Source: DATHTS01 sp041940425
GTDB lineage: Bacteria > Acidobacteriota > Blastocatellia > Pyrinomonadales > Pyrinomonadaceae
Assembly (NCBI GenBank): GCA_041940425.1
Contig: JBGTSF010000019.1
Location: 3,611 to 67,610, forward strand
Direction: 5' to 3'
Length of the DNA: 64,000 nt
In this document: piece by piece, positions 16,594-25,038 of the stretch
How the letters are laid out: every line of letters begins with the position of its first letter
Position numbering within the stretch: position 1 is the first letter of the stretch
Notes under the pieces: model-generated
Told to the model about the DNA's origin: nothing
The model's database searches: none
The model's input: only the letters and a program-made list of their open reading frames with translations
Position numbers and translations under genes: made by a program

Positions 16594-19038
16594 TCATTTA
16601 ACGGCTTTGCTTATAGCTTTCGGCTTTTCGTTTTTCGACTTGCCGGTTGACTTTTTATTATCTCTCAACGCTTCCTCGAAAACCTGCCGCACGTTCTCAA
16701 CGAATATAAAGTTTAAATCATTGCGTATTTCCTGAGGCAAATCTTCCAGATCGCGCTTGTTCGGTTCGGGTAAAATAACCGTTTTAATATGCGCTCGTCT
16801 TGCCGCCAGAAGTTTTTCTTTGACTCCGCCGATGGGCAAGACGTTGCCTCTTAAAGTTATTTCGCCCGTCATCGCAACATCTTTTTTGACAGCGCGATGC
16901 GACAAAACCGAAACCAGGGCGGTCGCCATCGTGATTCCCGCGCTCGGACCGTCTTTCGGGATCGCGCCTTCAGGAATATGAACGTGAATGTCGTATTTCT
17001 CAAAAATATCTTCGTCAATATCTAGTTCACCCGCCCGCGCTTTCGCAAACGAGAATGCGGCTTGTGCCGATTCCTGCATTACTTCGCCGAGTTGTCCGGT
17101 CAAAACGAGTTTGCCTTTGCCGCGCGTTTTGATCGCTTCGATAAACAATATGTCGCCGCCGACCGCCGTCCATGCCAGTCCGGTAACGATACCGATCTGA
17201 TCTTTTTTGAGTGCTTCTTCGGGAAAAATCTTCGGCGCGCGCAGAAAATCCTTCACTTTTTCAGCCGTAACTCTAACAGGTTTGAACTTATCTTCGAGTT
17301 CGGCTTTCTGACGGGCGACTTTCCGGCAGATTTTTCCGAGTTCGCGTTCCAACTGCCTGAGTCCCGCTTCCTGCGTGTATTGACCGATAACGACCTGCAA
17401 AGCCTTTTTGTCGAATCTAACGTCCTTTTTATCAAGACCGTTTTCATCAATCTGCTTGGGAATCAGATGACGTTTAGCGATTTCCAATTTTTCCTCTTCC
17501 GTGTAGCCGGAAAGCCGGATCGTTTCCATCCTGTCGCGCAAAGCGGGCTGAATCGTGTCCAGAACATTCGCCGTCGTCATAAACATCACGTTCGACAGAT
17601 CGAATGTTACACCGAGATAGTTGTCGCGGAACGAGGAATTTTGTTCCGGGTCGAGAACTTCCAATAGCGCGGATGACGGATCGCCGCGAAAATTCGAACC
17701 GACTTTGTCAATCTCGTCGAGCATTATCAAGGGATTATTCGTTTCCGCCTGCTGGATCGCCTGAATGATTCTGCCCGGCATCGCGCCGACATACGTTCGC
17801 CGGTGACCGCGAATTTCCGCTTCGTCGTGAACACCGCCGAGAGATAGCCGAACGAATTTTCGATTTAACGCACGCGCCACAGAACGCCCCAGAGATGTTT
17901 TCCCGACTCCGGGCGGACCGACCAGACACAGGATCGAGCCTTTCGGTTTTTCGCGCAGTTTTCTGACCGCTAAGGCTTCGACGATTCTTTCTTTGACTCT
18001 TTCTAAGCCGTAATGATCTTCGTCCAGAATTTTTTCCGCCTTTTTCAAATTCAGATTATCCTTCGACGAATTCGACCACGGAAGTTCGGTCATTATGTCG
18101 AGCCAATTCCGAAGCGTCGCCGTTTCCGCCGTATCGGGATGAAGCCGTTCGAGTTTTTTCAATTGCCTGAGCGTTTCCTCTTCAACCGTCTCCGGCATTT
18201 TCGCTTTCAGGATTTTCTCGCGGTATTGCTCGATCTCTTCAAAAAGCTCGTTCCCTTCGCCTAGTTCGCTTTGAATTGCCTTTAACTGCTGGCGCAGGAA
18301 ATATTCTCTCTGCGAGCGGTCAATGTCGGCGCGCGCCTGCGTGTTGATTTCCTGCTGAACGGTTAAGACTTCGATCTCCTTATTTAAAAGCTCGTTGACG
18401 CGCCTCAGACGATTGACCGGATCGTCAACATCGAGAACGCTCTGCGCGTCTTCGACTTTTAGTTCGAGATTTGAAGCCGAAAGATCGGCAAGCCGTCCGG
18501 CATCATCCAGATTGGCGATGATCGCCAGAACTTCGGGCGAGATGTTTTTGCCGAGATTGGCGGCGGTTTCCATCGAACCGCGCACATTGCGGACAAGTGC
18601 TTCGATTTCCAGCGAATCGGGCTGAACGATCGGTTCGGCAATCGGTGTCAGAGTCGCTTTGACAAATTCGCCGTCGGTAGTAACGGTTTCAACTTTGGCG
18701 CGGGAAAGACCCTGAATCAAGATCCGAATCCGACCGTCGGGAAGCTTGAGCATCCGCATGATCACGGCGACCGTTCCGACCTCGTAAAGATCGTCTTTCG
18801 CCGGGTCTTCCTTGTCCACATCTTTTTGCGAAACGAGGAAGATCATCCGGTTTTGACTCAGAGCCTCGTTGACCGCGCTGATAGATTTGTCGCGTGCGAC
18901 AAACAGCGGCACGATCATAAACGGGTAGATGACAATATCGCGGAGAGGCAGAACGGGAAGTTCCGAAGGTATCTGCAGCATCGAGTCAACGCCTTCGGCT
19001 TCCCCGAAATCATTTGTAAATTCAGCAGTTTCATCCAT
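16594..19038 (-). CDS. lon: ATP-dependent protease Lon
   Basis: The 814-residue length is standard for LonA. The N-terminal substrate domain begins at ELPVLPLRDIVIYPFMIVPL. The AAA+ module has Walker A GPPGVGKT at 374-381 and Walker B IMLDEIDKV. The protease domain carries the catalytic dyad Ser699 (KDGPSAG) and Lys742 (GGVKEKLL). A Lys/Ser-rich C-terminal tail follows. Lon degrades misfolded and regulatory proteins in the cytosol. It is transcribed alone, and no HAIR/CIRCE-type operator is evident in the roughly 200 bp upstream. Confidence 0.97.
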   Translation of the reverse strand: MDETAEFTNDFGEAEGVDSMLQIPSELPVLPLRDIVIYPFMIVPLFVARDKSISAVNEALSQNRMIFLVSQKDVDKEDPAKDDLYEVGTVAVIMRMLKLPDGRIRILIQGLSRAKVETVTTDGEFVKATLTPIAEPIVQPDSLEIEALVRNVRGSMETAANLGKNISPEVLAIIANLDDAGRLADLSASNLELKVEDAQSVLDVDDPVNRLRRVNELLNKEIEVLTVQQEINTQARADIDRSQREYFLRQQLKAIQSELGEGNELFEEIEQYREKILKAKMPETVEEETLRQLKKLERLHPDTAETATLRNWLDIMTELPWSNSSKDNLNLKKAEKILDEDHYGLERVKERIVEALAVRKLREKPKGSILCLVGPPGVGKTSLGRSVARALNRKFVRLSLGGVHDEAEIRGHRRTYVGAMPGRIIQAIQQAETNNPLIMLDEIDKVGSNFRGDPSSALLEVLDPEQNSSFRDNYLGVTFDLSNVMFMTTANVLDTIQPALRDRMETIRLSGYTEEEKLEIAKRHLIPKQIDENGLDKKDVRFDKKALQVVIGQYTQEAGLRQLERELGKICRKVARQKAELEDKFKPVRVTAEKVKDFLRAPKIFPEEALKKDQIGIVTGLAWTAVGGDILFIEAIKTRGKGKLVLTGQLGEVMQESAQAAFSFAKARAGELDIDEDIFEKYDIHVHIPEGAIPKDGPSAGITMATALVSVLSHRAVKKDVAMTGEITLRGNVLPIGGVKEKLLAARRAHIKTVILPEPNKRDLEDLPQEIRNDLNFIFVENVRQVFEEALRDNKKSTGKSKNEKPKAISKAVK

Positions 19039-19237
19039 AAAGATTCTATGTTAGGAAAAATGAACCAAAAGGGCAAAGATGCAAAGCCGTCATTTCGGGA
19101 TTGCCAATGCTTTTCATTTTGCCTATTATGATTTTATCAAATTTTAAAAGCGTATATCCGTTTCAATTTTTTTCTAAATTTTTACCGTTATAGTCTGCGG
19201 TCAAGAAAAAACCGCATACTGTTTCAAGGAGTCGAAT

Positions 19238-20122
19238 ATGAAATCCAAATTTTTTCTGTTTGCAATTATTTTGATCGCCGCCTCAATAAATATTTTCGGG
19301 CAAGCGACTTTTCCACGGGCTTCGCAAAAATCTGCCGTTTCACAAACCGTCGGCGATACTGAAATTTCAATCGTCTATCATCGCCCGAACGCCAAAGGAC
19401 GCGCGATCTGGGGCTGTCAGACGACCGACGTCATTCCGAAAGGCGGCGTAACTTACGATTGTCTCGTGCCGAGCGGTCAGGTCTGGCGCACGGGCGCGAA
19501 CGAAGCGACCGTTTTTGAAATTTCCAATGACGTAACGATCAACGGTCAGAAACTTCCGAAAGGAAAATACAGCCTGCATACGATACCGAATGCGAACGAA
19601 TGGACGATCATTTTCAATAAAACCTGGAATCAATGGGGCAGTTTCCGTTATGACGAAAAGGAAGACGCTCTGCGCGTAACCGCCAAACCCGTCGCTGGAG
19701 ATATGAAAGAAACGATGACTATCGGGATCGAAGACGTGGACGAAAATTCCGCCAATGTCGTGATCGCGTGGGAAAAAGTTCGCGTCCCGTTTACCGTTGA
19801 CATCGGCGATGTCAATAAACGGGTCGTCGCCAAAGCGCAGAGACAGATCGTCAACGATCAGATCAGTACCGCCAATTTCATTTTCTCGTCGAAATTGACC
19901 GACCAATACGCCGATGCCATAAATATGCTCGACAAAGCGATTTCGACTTTTGAAACTTATGGCGCACTCACTCTAAAAGCCAGAATCCTGGCGGAAATGG
20001 GCAAAAAGGACGAAGCCATAAAGGTCGGCGAACGAGCCGTCGAAGTCGGCAAAAAAGCGAATCCGCCAGCCAATACCGCAAATTTCGAACAGACACTGGC
20101 GCAATGGAAATCGGGTAAATAA
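19238..20122 (+). CDS. Secreted DUF2911 protein with C-terminal TPR-like helices
   Basis: The 294-residue product has a signal peptide ending in INIFGQ. Residues about 25-190 match the DUF2911 pattern: RASQKSAVSQTVGDTEISI, YHRPNAKGRAIWG, VWRTGANEATVFEIS and LPKGKYSLHTIP. The last 90 residues form TPR-like helices (AINMLDKAISTFETYG). DUF2911 proteins are secreted beta-rich proteins common in Bacteroidetes and Acidobacteria; their activity is not known to me. AAGGAG lies upstream of the ATG. A hairpin terminator follows at 20141. Confidence 0.88.
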   Translation: MKSKFFLFAIILIAASINIFGQATFPRASQKSAVSQTVGDTEISIVYHRPNAKGRAIWGCQTTDVIPKGGVTYDCLVPSGQVWRTGANEATVFEISNDVTINGQKLPKGKYSLHTIPNANEWTIIFNKTWNQWGSFRYDEKEDALRVTAKPVAGDMKETMTIGIEDVDENSANVVIAWEKVRVPFTVDIGDVNKRVVAKAQRQIVNDQISTANFIFSSKLTDQYADAINMLDKAISTFETYGALTLKARILAEMGKKDEAIKVGERAVEVGKKANPPANTANFEQTLAQWKSGK

Positions 20123-20140
20123 CTTCTATTTAGGAATAAT

Positions 20141-20194
20141 AAAACGCTTTGTCGGAATTTTTTTTTTGCGGAAAACTTGACGAAGCGTTTTTTT
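20141..20194 (+). terminator. Intrinsic terminator of the DUF2911 gene
   Basis: AAAACGCTTTGTC (20141-20153) pairs with GACGAAGCGTTTT (20179-20191), one bulge allowed, and the right arm runs into a T tract. The loop itself is T-rich. Confidence 0.75.
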
Positions 20195-20244
20195 TATATA
20201 TAATGCTTATTGAAATTGATTTTCAATTTCTGTTTACCAAAAAG

Positions 20245-20520
20245 ATGCAATCAAATACAGCAGTAAAGTTTTTACCGATTTATACCGACGAGAAAAAGGT
20301 CGAGGTGTCGCTCGAAGATAATAAAGCCGTCATCAAACTTTCGACCTGGGTTGAAGATTTGGGCTGGTGCGCGCAAAAAACGATGTCGCTCGATGCCGAA
20401 ATGCTCGACGACCTGCATCGCGTTATCGCTTCCGCGCGTTACAGGTTAAACAAACAGAATGCCGAGGAAACCGAAAATCCGAACCAATCAAAGGTTTTGG
20501 CTTTTCCGAATTTTTCATAA
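20245..20520 (+). CDS. Small conserved-looking hypothetical protein (91 aa)
   Basis: I do not recognise the family. I start at the ATG at 20245 (MQSNTAVKFLPIYTDEKKVE), because upstream in-frame codons lie in the DUF2911 terminator; an ATG at 20203 is an alternative. The protein is soluble and charged, with a strand-rich N-terminal half (KVEVSLEDNKAVIKLSTWVED), a GWCAQ motif, then a helix (DAEMLDDLHRVIASARYRL) and a polar tail. It has its own strong terminator at 20542, which supports it as a real gene. No functional clue comes from the neighbours, Lon/DUF2911 upstream and a ferritin-like gene convergent downstream. Confidence 0.65.
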   Translation: MQSNTAVKFLPIYTDEKKVEVSLEDNKAVIKLSTWVEDLGWCAQKTMSLDAEMLDDLHRVIASARYRLNKQNAEETENPNQSKVLAFPNFS

Positions 20521-20541
20521 TTTCTCTCCTCTGAAAACTAA

Positions 20542-20584
20542 ACGGCGATGAAGTCAAATGTTCAACTTCATCGCCGTATTTTTT
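20542..20584 (+). terminator. Strong intrinsic terminator
   Basis: ACGGCGATGAAGT (20542-20554) and ACTTCATCGCCGT (20565-20577) make a perfect 13-bp stem with a 10-nt loop, followed by ATTTTTT. It ends the small gene at 20245 and faces the convergent ferritin-like gene. Confidence 0.9.
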
Positions 20585-20623
20585 AAGTTTCCAAAAAGAT
20601 TTTACTGCAAACTGCTTCTGATC

Positions 20624-21085
20624 CTAGCTTACTTCGCGCAAAATAATTCTTTCATTTCCGGCTTTTGCCTTTCTTTCGGAAGTCAGTTTTTCTAATTCTT
20701 CGATGTGCAGCTGCTCATCGGCGATTCTTTCTTCGAGCCAGAATTTTTGCGGCAGATCGTCCTCACCGCACGAAGACCACGCCGCCATATACGCCGCCAT
20801 CGCTTCGCGTTCGAGTTCCAAATCCTGTTTGAGCATTTCTTTCAGTTCGACCGACTGACGGATCATCGCCGGTTCAACCGTCGGGACGCCGCCGAGCGCG
20901 ACGATCTTATCGCCCAAAGTTTCAGCGTGTTCCTGCGCTTCTTCCGCCTGATCGCGGAAAAATTCCTTGAAAACTTCCCGATCGGTTCCCGTTACCAGGT
21001 AGCTGTGCTGTGAATATTGTATGACCCCGGCTAATTCCAGACTCAATGCACTGTTCAAATTTTCTAAAAGTTCTTCTCTCGCCAT
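20624..21085 (-). CDS. Ferritin-like / bacterioferritin-family protein
   Basis: At 153 aa it matches a single four-helix ferritin-like domain. The diiron ligands are visible in order: Glu in SLELAGVIQYSQH, the EEAQEHAE motif, Glu in LELEREAMAAY, and EERIADEQLHIEEL with the Glu/His pair. It should oxidise and perhaps store iron in the cytosol. No haem-ligating Met is obvious in the usual place, so I avoid calling it a true bacterioferritin. AGGAG precedes the ATG. It is monocistronic. Confidence 0.88.
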   Translation of the reverse strand: MAREELLENLNSALSLELAGVIQYSQHSYLVTGTDREVFKEFFRDQAEEAQEHAETLGDKIVALGGVPTVEPAMIRQSVELKEMLKQDLELEREAMAAYMAAWSSCGEDDLPQKFWLEERIADEQLHIEELEKLTSERKAKAGNERIILREVS

Positions 21086-21210
21086 TTTTCTCTCCTGAGC
21101 GAAAACTTTCGCTTGATAAAAAGAGTATAAAAATAGAACTTAATAGTCAAGTTAAATTATTGATTTTCAACGACTTAGAAATGAATTTCAATTTCAATAA
21201 CAATCATAAA

Positions 21211-21239
21211 ATATAAAAAAAGACGGACAGCGTCCGCCT
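21211..21239 (-). terminator. Intrinsic terminator downstream of the ferritin-like gene side, read on the minus strand before the SDR gene
   Basis: CGGAC (21224-21228) and GTCCG (21232-21236) form a short stem that extends imperfectly. On the minus strand it is followed by TCTTTTTTTA. Its position is upstream of the SDR stop's neighbour rather than downstream of it, so on the minus strand it would follow the SDR gene only if transcription ran the other way; I therefore treat it as a hairpin with T-run of uncertain client. Confidence 0.35.
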
Positions 21240-21263
21240 ATAACTCGTTAGATTTTAAAAAAC

Positions 21264-22013
21264 TTAAGTAACCGCGCCGCCATCCACGATGACTACTTCG
21301 CCGTTCATAAAACTGTTGCGGTCGCTGGTTAAAAATGCGGCATATTCGGCAAGTTCGGCAGGTTTCCCGACCCTTCCTTTGGAAACCCAAAAATCGTGCA
21401 TCTGCAAAAGACGCTGCGGCAGGGTTTGACCGAGGTCGGTGTCGAAGATTCCGGCGGCGATAGCGTTGACGGTAATTCCGAAATTGGCGGCTTCACGCGA
21501 GAGACATTTTGTAAAACCGATCATCGCGGCTTTCGATGTAGCATAATGAACCGAGGTCGGAAGTGAACGAATCGCACCGACTGACGTAATATTTAAAATC
21601 GAACCGGCGCGTTCACGAATCATCTGTTTGTAAAATGGTTTTGTTACAGCGAAAAGACTGTTGACATTTGTATCAACAACCCAATCCCAACTTTTGTCGG
21701 TCGTCGTCGCAAAATTGTCGGCTTTATTGACCGCCGCATTGTTGACAAGAACATTGATCGCGCCCCACGCGTCTTTTATTTCGCGGGCAATATGTTTCAT
21801 ACCATACCGGTCTGTGACGGAAACTTTAAAAGCCAGTGCCTTTCTGCCGAACGATTCGATTTTTTTCTTGACGTCGTCTGCCAAATCATCGCTCGAATGA
21901 TAATTAAAAGCGACGTCTGCTCCTTCGCGCGCGAAAACTTCGCAAATCGCCGCGCCGATGCCGCGCGTTCCGCCCGAAACAAAGGCGCGTTTTCCTTCAA
22001 GTAATAAACTCAA
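21264..22013 (-). CDS. SDR-family oxidoreductase (FabG-like)
   Basis: I start at a TTG at 22013, giving 249 aa, because GGAG lies 10 nt upstream of it and the classical SDR N-terminus (LLLEGKRAFVSGGTRGIGAA) follows at once. The dinucleotide motif is SGGTRGIG, with NNAAV, a catalytic Ser in NITSVG, Tyr/Lys in YATSK and a C-terminal GGAVT. It probably reduces or oxidises a carbonyl using NAD(P)H. The substrate is unknown; lipid-related genes lie just upstream (glycosyltransferase, PlsC), which makes a fatty-acid or sugar-lipid step possible. Confidence 0.9.
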   Translation of the reverse strand: MSLLLEGKRAFVSGGTRGIGAAICEVFAREGADVAFNYHSSDDLADDVKKKIESFGRKALAFKVSVTDRYGMKHIAREIKDAWGAINVLVNNAAVNKADNFATTTDKSWDWVVDTNVNSLFAVTKPFYKQMIRERAGSILNITSVGAIRSLPTSVHYATSKAAMIGFTKCLSREAANFGITVNAIAAGIFDTDLGQTLPQRLLQMHDFWVSKGRVGKPAELAEYAAFLTSDRNSFMNGEVVIVDGGAVT

Positions 22014-22040
22014 GATGATTTCTCCACAAATAATTCGAGA

Positions 22041-22108
22041 TTCAAAATTCAAGATTTAAGATTCAAGTGTGGTTATAGCCTTGAATCTTAAATCTTGAAT
22101 CTTAAATC
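22041..22108. repeat. Perfect 21-bp inverted repeat made of 7-bp words
   Basis: The left arm 22047-22067 consists of GATTCAA/GATTTAA-type heptads and pairs perfectly with 22080-22100 around a 12-nt loop. Extra heptads flank both arms. It lies between the SDR and the glycosyltransferase genes and ends 55 nt before the latter's stop. Confidence 0.85.
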
Positions 22109-22163
22109 AAATAGAAAGGTTAATGAAATTGTCTGAAACTGACAAGTGGAAAGGTTAAAATTA

Positions 22164-23351
22164 TCAAACGGCAACGGCTTGCGTTACAGTTTTTTCTTCC
22201 TTTTTCGGCAACAAAGCCGTAATTTCTTGAATGATATTCTGCGTCGAATTGGGAATGGCAAGCGCGGCGGTCGCGGCTTTCATCTCCGCGTATTTTTTGG
22301 AATCGGTCAATAAACTCTGAATTGCCGGAACAATATCCGAAGTTTTTTCAAGCAGAATTCCCGCGCCGCGTTTCGCAATTAAATTAACCGTTCCGGCTTC
22401 CTGCGGCATCGGCGGTGTGGTCGCGTCGGCGATGATCGGCAGATGACAGGCGAGAGCTTCAAAGGTCGTCAAACCGCCGAGTTTGGAAATCATCACGTTT
22501 GCCGACTGCATAAGTTTTTCGATCTCGTCCGAATAGCCGATGACTTTAACGGGAAATTTAGCCGTTTTAGCGAGTTCTTCGGCTTCGCGTTTTAACTCCT
22601 CGTTTTTGCCGGCAAGAAAAATTGTCTGAATGTCGAGTTCGCCGTGTGTCAATTCTTTAAAGATCTGCGGAATATTCCCGCCGCCGATCCAACCGGCATT
22701 GACAAAAACCGTAAATTTATCGGGTTTGAGTCCGAATGCTTTTCTCGCCGCCTGTGCGTCCGTTTCGTCAACTTCGTGAAATTTCGGATGAATCGGCATC
22801 CCCGAAATTTTGATCTTTTCGGGAAAAATTCCGTAGTCAATCAATTGCCGCCGTGCGTCTTCGTTAGCGACCAGATAAAGCGAAACGTCGTTGCACGCCC
22901 AGCCCTTCCAGAAACCGTAGCACGGATCGGTAACAACCGTAACGAGCGGAATTTGTTCGGAAAGATTCAGTTCTTTTAAGATTCTGGCGAAAATATGCTG
23001 TGTCAAAGGATGAACGCTGACGACGACGTGCGGACACCATTTTTCAAACTGCTCTTTGACATAGCCGATACATCTTTTATGAAAAAACTCGCGCGTTTCG
23101 GGACGAATCTTATTCATCAGCCAGTAGAGATATTTCATCCAATGCTGGCGGTTTCTGAGAACCCAGTTATAAACATTAACGAGTTTTTCCGTGATGTGAT
23201 GCGATTCTTCGACGGCTTTGATAATGCGGACGGCAAAAGATTCGCCCTGCCAGAATTTTTGCAGACCGTCGGCAATCGCCTGCGCCGCCGAGCGATGCCC
23301 GCCGCCGGTGTCGGATGAAATAATGAGAATTTTCGGTGCGTTGTTCTGCAT
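22164..23351 (-). CDS. MGDG-synthase-like glycosyltransferase (GT28 family)
   Basis: The 395-residue protein begins KILIISSDTGGGHRSAAQAI, the acceptor-side signature of monogalactosyldiacylglycerol synthases and UgtP-type diglucosyl-diacylglycerol synthases. The N-terminal MGDG domain spans about 15-180 and a GT28 C-terminal domain about 200-370, with FVNAGWIGGGNIPQ, VIGYSDEIEKLM and the SKLGGLTTFEALA donor-binding region. It likely transfers a hexose from a nucleotide sugar to diacylglycerol at the inner membrane. ATG at 23351 is chosen over a TTG three codons upstream. PlsC and a radical SAM gene are transcribed in the same direction upstream, which fits membrane-lipid synthesis. Confidence 0.85.
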   Translation of the reverse strand: MQNNAPKILIISSDTGGGHRSAAQAIADGLQKFWQGESFAVRIIKAVEESHHITEKLVNVYNWVLRNRQHWMKYLYWLMNKIRPETREFFHKRCIGYVKEQFEKWCPHVVVSVHPLTQHIFARILKELNLSEQIPLVTVVTDPCYGFWKGWACNDVSLYLVANEDARRQLIDYGIFPEKIKISGMPIHPKFHEVDETDAQAARKAFGLKPDKFTVFVNAGWIGGGNIPQIFKELTHGELDIQTIFLAGKNEELKREAEELAKTAKFPVKVIGYSDEIEKLMQSANVMISKLGGLTTFEALACHLPIIADATTPPMPQEAGTVNLIAKRGAGILLEKTSDIVPAIQSLLTDSKKYAEMKAATAALAIPNSTQNIIQEITALLPKKEEKTVTQAVAV

Positions 23352-23389
23352 TCGATCCAATTCGGCGGCGGTTTGATTTTTGAAAATTT

Positions 23390-23701
23390 TTAACCGCGCC
23401 CTTTGCGTCCTCTGCGCCGCCGACCGCGCCGGTCGCCGTCGTCATCGTCGCTGTTCGAGTTACTGTCTATGTTGGAATTTCCTCTGCGCCGGTTCGAATT
23501 CGAGTTCGAATTTCGATTTCCGTTGGAATTTCCGTTCGCGTTTGTATTCCGGTTTCCATTGCCGTTCCGGTTGACCTGATTTTGCAGATTGACCGGATCG
23601 CCGCCGCCGTCCGATGCGAGAACGGTTTCATAAGCCAGCAATGATGCGATTGTCAAAAGTATCGTAAGCGATAGTGCGATGTTTTTTATAAATTTTCTCA
23701 T
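23390..23701 (-). CDS. Secreted low-complexity Asn/Arg/Gly/Ser-rich protein (103 aa)
   Basis: The ATG at 23701 gives MRKFIKNIALSLTILLTIAS, a good signal peptide, cleaved near VLASDGG. After a short segment (DPVNLQNQ) the rest is almost entirely N, R, G, S and D: runs such as NRNGNGNRNTNANGNSNG, then SNSDDDDGDRRGRRRRGRKG at the C-terminus. It has no enzymatic fold. The charge pattern changes from neutral Asn-rich to acidic and then strongly basic. It lies between the radical SAM and glycosyltransferase genes. A ribosomally made, post-translationally altered substrate is imaginable next to the radical SAM gene, but nothing in the sequence proves it. Confidence 0.7.
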   Translation of the reverse strand: MRKFIKNIALSLTILLTIASLLAYETVLASDGGGDPVNLQNQVNRNGNGNRNTNANGNSNGNRNSNSNSNRRRGNSNIDSNSNSDDDDGDRRGRRRRGRKGRG

Positions 23702-23743
23702 GCGCTTACAGTCGCGCGAAAATATGAGAAAAGACAAAAAATT

Positions 23744-24919
23744 TTACGCCTTAATCGCCAAACCTTCCGCCGAAGGCTGATTTACTTCGAGCTTTTTCGA
23801 AGCTTTCTTCATCTGCCGTTCGAGTTTTTTGATCTGGATCAGATGTTTCGGATTGAACGGCAGAGACGGATAGAAACAATTCGATTCGTGCGTGCAGTAA
23901 CAGCCCGCGCCCGCTTCTTTGCGGCGGTCTTTCATCATATCGGTGTTCCAAGCCGCCTGAAAATTCCAATCGTAATCGCGCAGATTCAAAACTTCCGCTT
24001 TGTTTTCACAACTCGACAACGCGCCGTTGTCATAGATCACCGCGCCCGCGCTTCCGGCGTAGCATTTCAGTTGCGCTTTGCTTTCTTCTTTGGTTTTGGC
24101 GATTACGTCGTGCATATAGATATCAACCGCCGCTTTGAAAAAGCCGGATTTTCCGCCGTAGTTATTTTTCAGCGCGGCGTTTTTCGTGTCTTCCAAAATC
24201 TGGTGCGACAATTTTTCATACATCTTATGATCGAAATTCAGTTCGTTCGGGTCTTTTGACGGCGGACGAATGTAATTGATATTGATCTTGTCGGGTTTGA
24301 GATCGTATTTCAGAAAATCATACCAATCAAAGATCGTGTCCTGATTGGAATTCATCACGCAGGTGCAGGTCTGTATATCGAGACGCGGATACTGCTCGCG
24401 TTTCATCTGCTGAAGCGTTCGCGCCGTGTGAATCGCTTTGTCCCAGCTTCCCTCTTTCTGCCGTATCTTCTCGTGCGCTTCCTTCATCCCGTCAATGCCG
24501 AGCGCGACCGTTACATTTAAATTAGGACATTCGTCTAAAATCCGCGTTACGTCGGGAAAAATTCGCGGATGAATCTGCCCGTTCGACATTAAATAAACCG
24601 AATCGAGTTTGTTATTTTCGTAAAACGAACGAACGATCTCCGGCAAATCTTTGCGCGTAAAAGGTTCGCCGCCCGCGAGAACAAGAACGCCAAGATTGCC
24701 GCCGAGCGTTTGAGAAATCTTATCAATTTCCTCCGCCTTCATCTGCAATTTTTTGCGCGGTCGGTCATCGAGTTCGTCTGTGAAGAAACAATGCGTACAA
24801 CGCATATCGCAAACGCTCGTTACCAAAATATTTAGAAACACGGGCGAGATCGGTCTGCCGACGACGATGCTCGCGTATCTCTTGAAAATCTCTTTTGTTG
24901 CAAAATCCATAAAAGCCAT
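23744..24919 (-). CDS. Radical SAM protein with SPASM-like cysteine-rich C-terminus
   Basis: The 391-residue protein has the radical SAM cluster motif CDMRCTHC near residue 37, a glycine motif (VLVLAGGEPFTR) and an inner TIM-barrel pattern. The C-terminal third is Cys-rich (KCYAGSAGAVIYDNGALSSC, then AGCYCTHESNC), consistent with auxiliary Fe-S clusters of the SPASM/twitch kind. GAGGAA lies 7 nt before the ATG. Its substrate is not evident. SPASM enzymes often modify peptides, and a 103-residue Asn/Arg-rich secreted protein is encoded 42 nt downstream; other members act in cofactor or lipid synthesis, which would fit the PlsC and glycosyltransferase neighbours. Confidence 0.88.
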   Translation of the reverse strand: MAFMDFATKEIFKRYASIVVGRPISPVFLNILVTSVCDMRCTHCFFTDELDDRPRKKLQMKAEEIDKISQTLGGNLGVLVLAGGEPFTRKDLPEIVRSFYENNKLDSVYLMSNGQIHPRIFPDVTRILDECPNLNVTVALGIDGMKEAHEKIRQKEGSWDKAIHTARTLQQMKREQYPRLDIQTCTCVMNSNQDTIFDWYDFLKYDLKPDKININYIRPPSKDPNELNFDHKMYEKLSHQILEDTKNAALKNNYGGKSGFFKAAVDIYMHDVIAKTKEESKAQLKCYAGSAGAVIYDNGALSSCENKAEVLNLRDYDWNFQAAWNTDMMKDRRKEAGAGCYCTHESNCFYPSLPFNPKHLIQIKKLERQMKKASKKLEVNQPSAEGLAIKA

Positions 24920-24982
24920 TATTATTCCTCAAGAAAAAAAAACTTGTTCCGGTCTTTGATGCCGTAAGTTTCCGACAGGTTT

Positions 24983-25013
24983 TAATTTATCTTACATTTA
25001 CGGCTCAGAGCAA
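24983..25013 (-). promoter_or_regulatory. Candidate promoter for the radical SAM gene
   Basis: On the minus strand TTGCTC (25013-25008) is followed after 16 nt by GATAAATTA (24991-24983). The same downstream box precedes the genes at 26104 and 30284. No transcription start is known, so this rests on the shared motif and spacing. Confidence 0.4.
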
Positions 25014-25038
25014 GATATATCGGTTTATTAATGTAAAA

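Noticed and set aside
21211..21239. Hairpin as the terminator of the SDR gene
   Set aside because: On the minus strand the SDR stop is at 21264 and the hairpin follows it, so it could terminate that gene, but the stem core is only five base pairs; I list it with low confidence rather than as a firm terminator.
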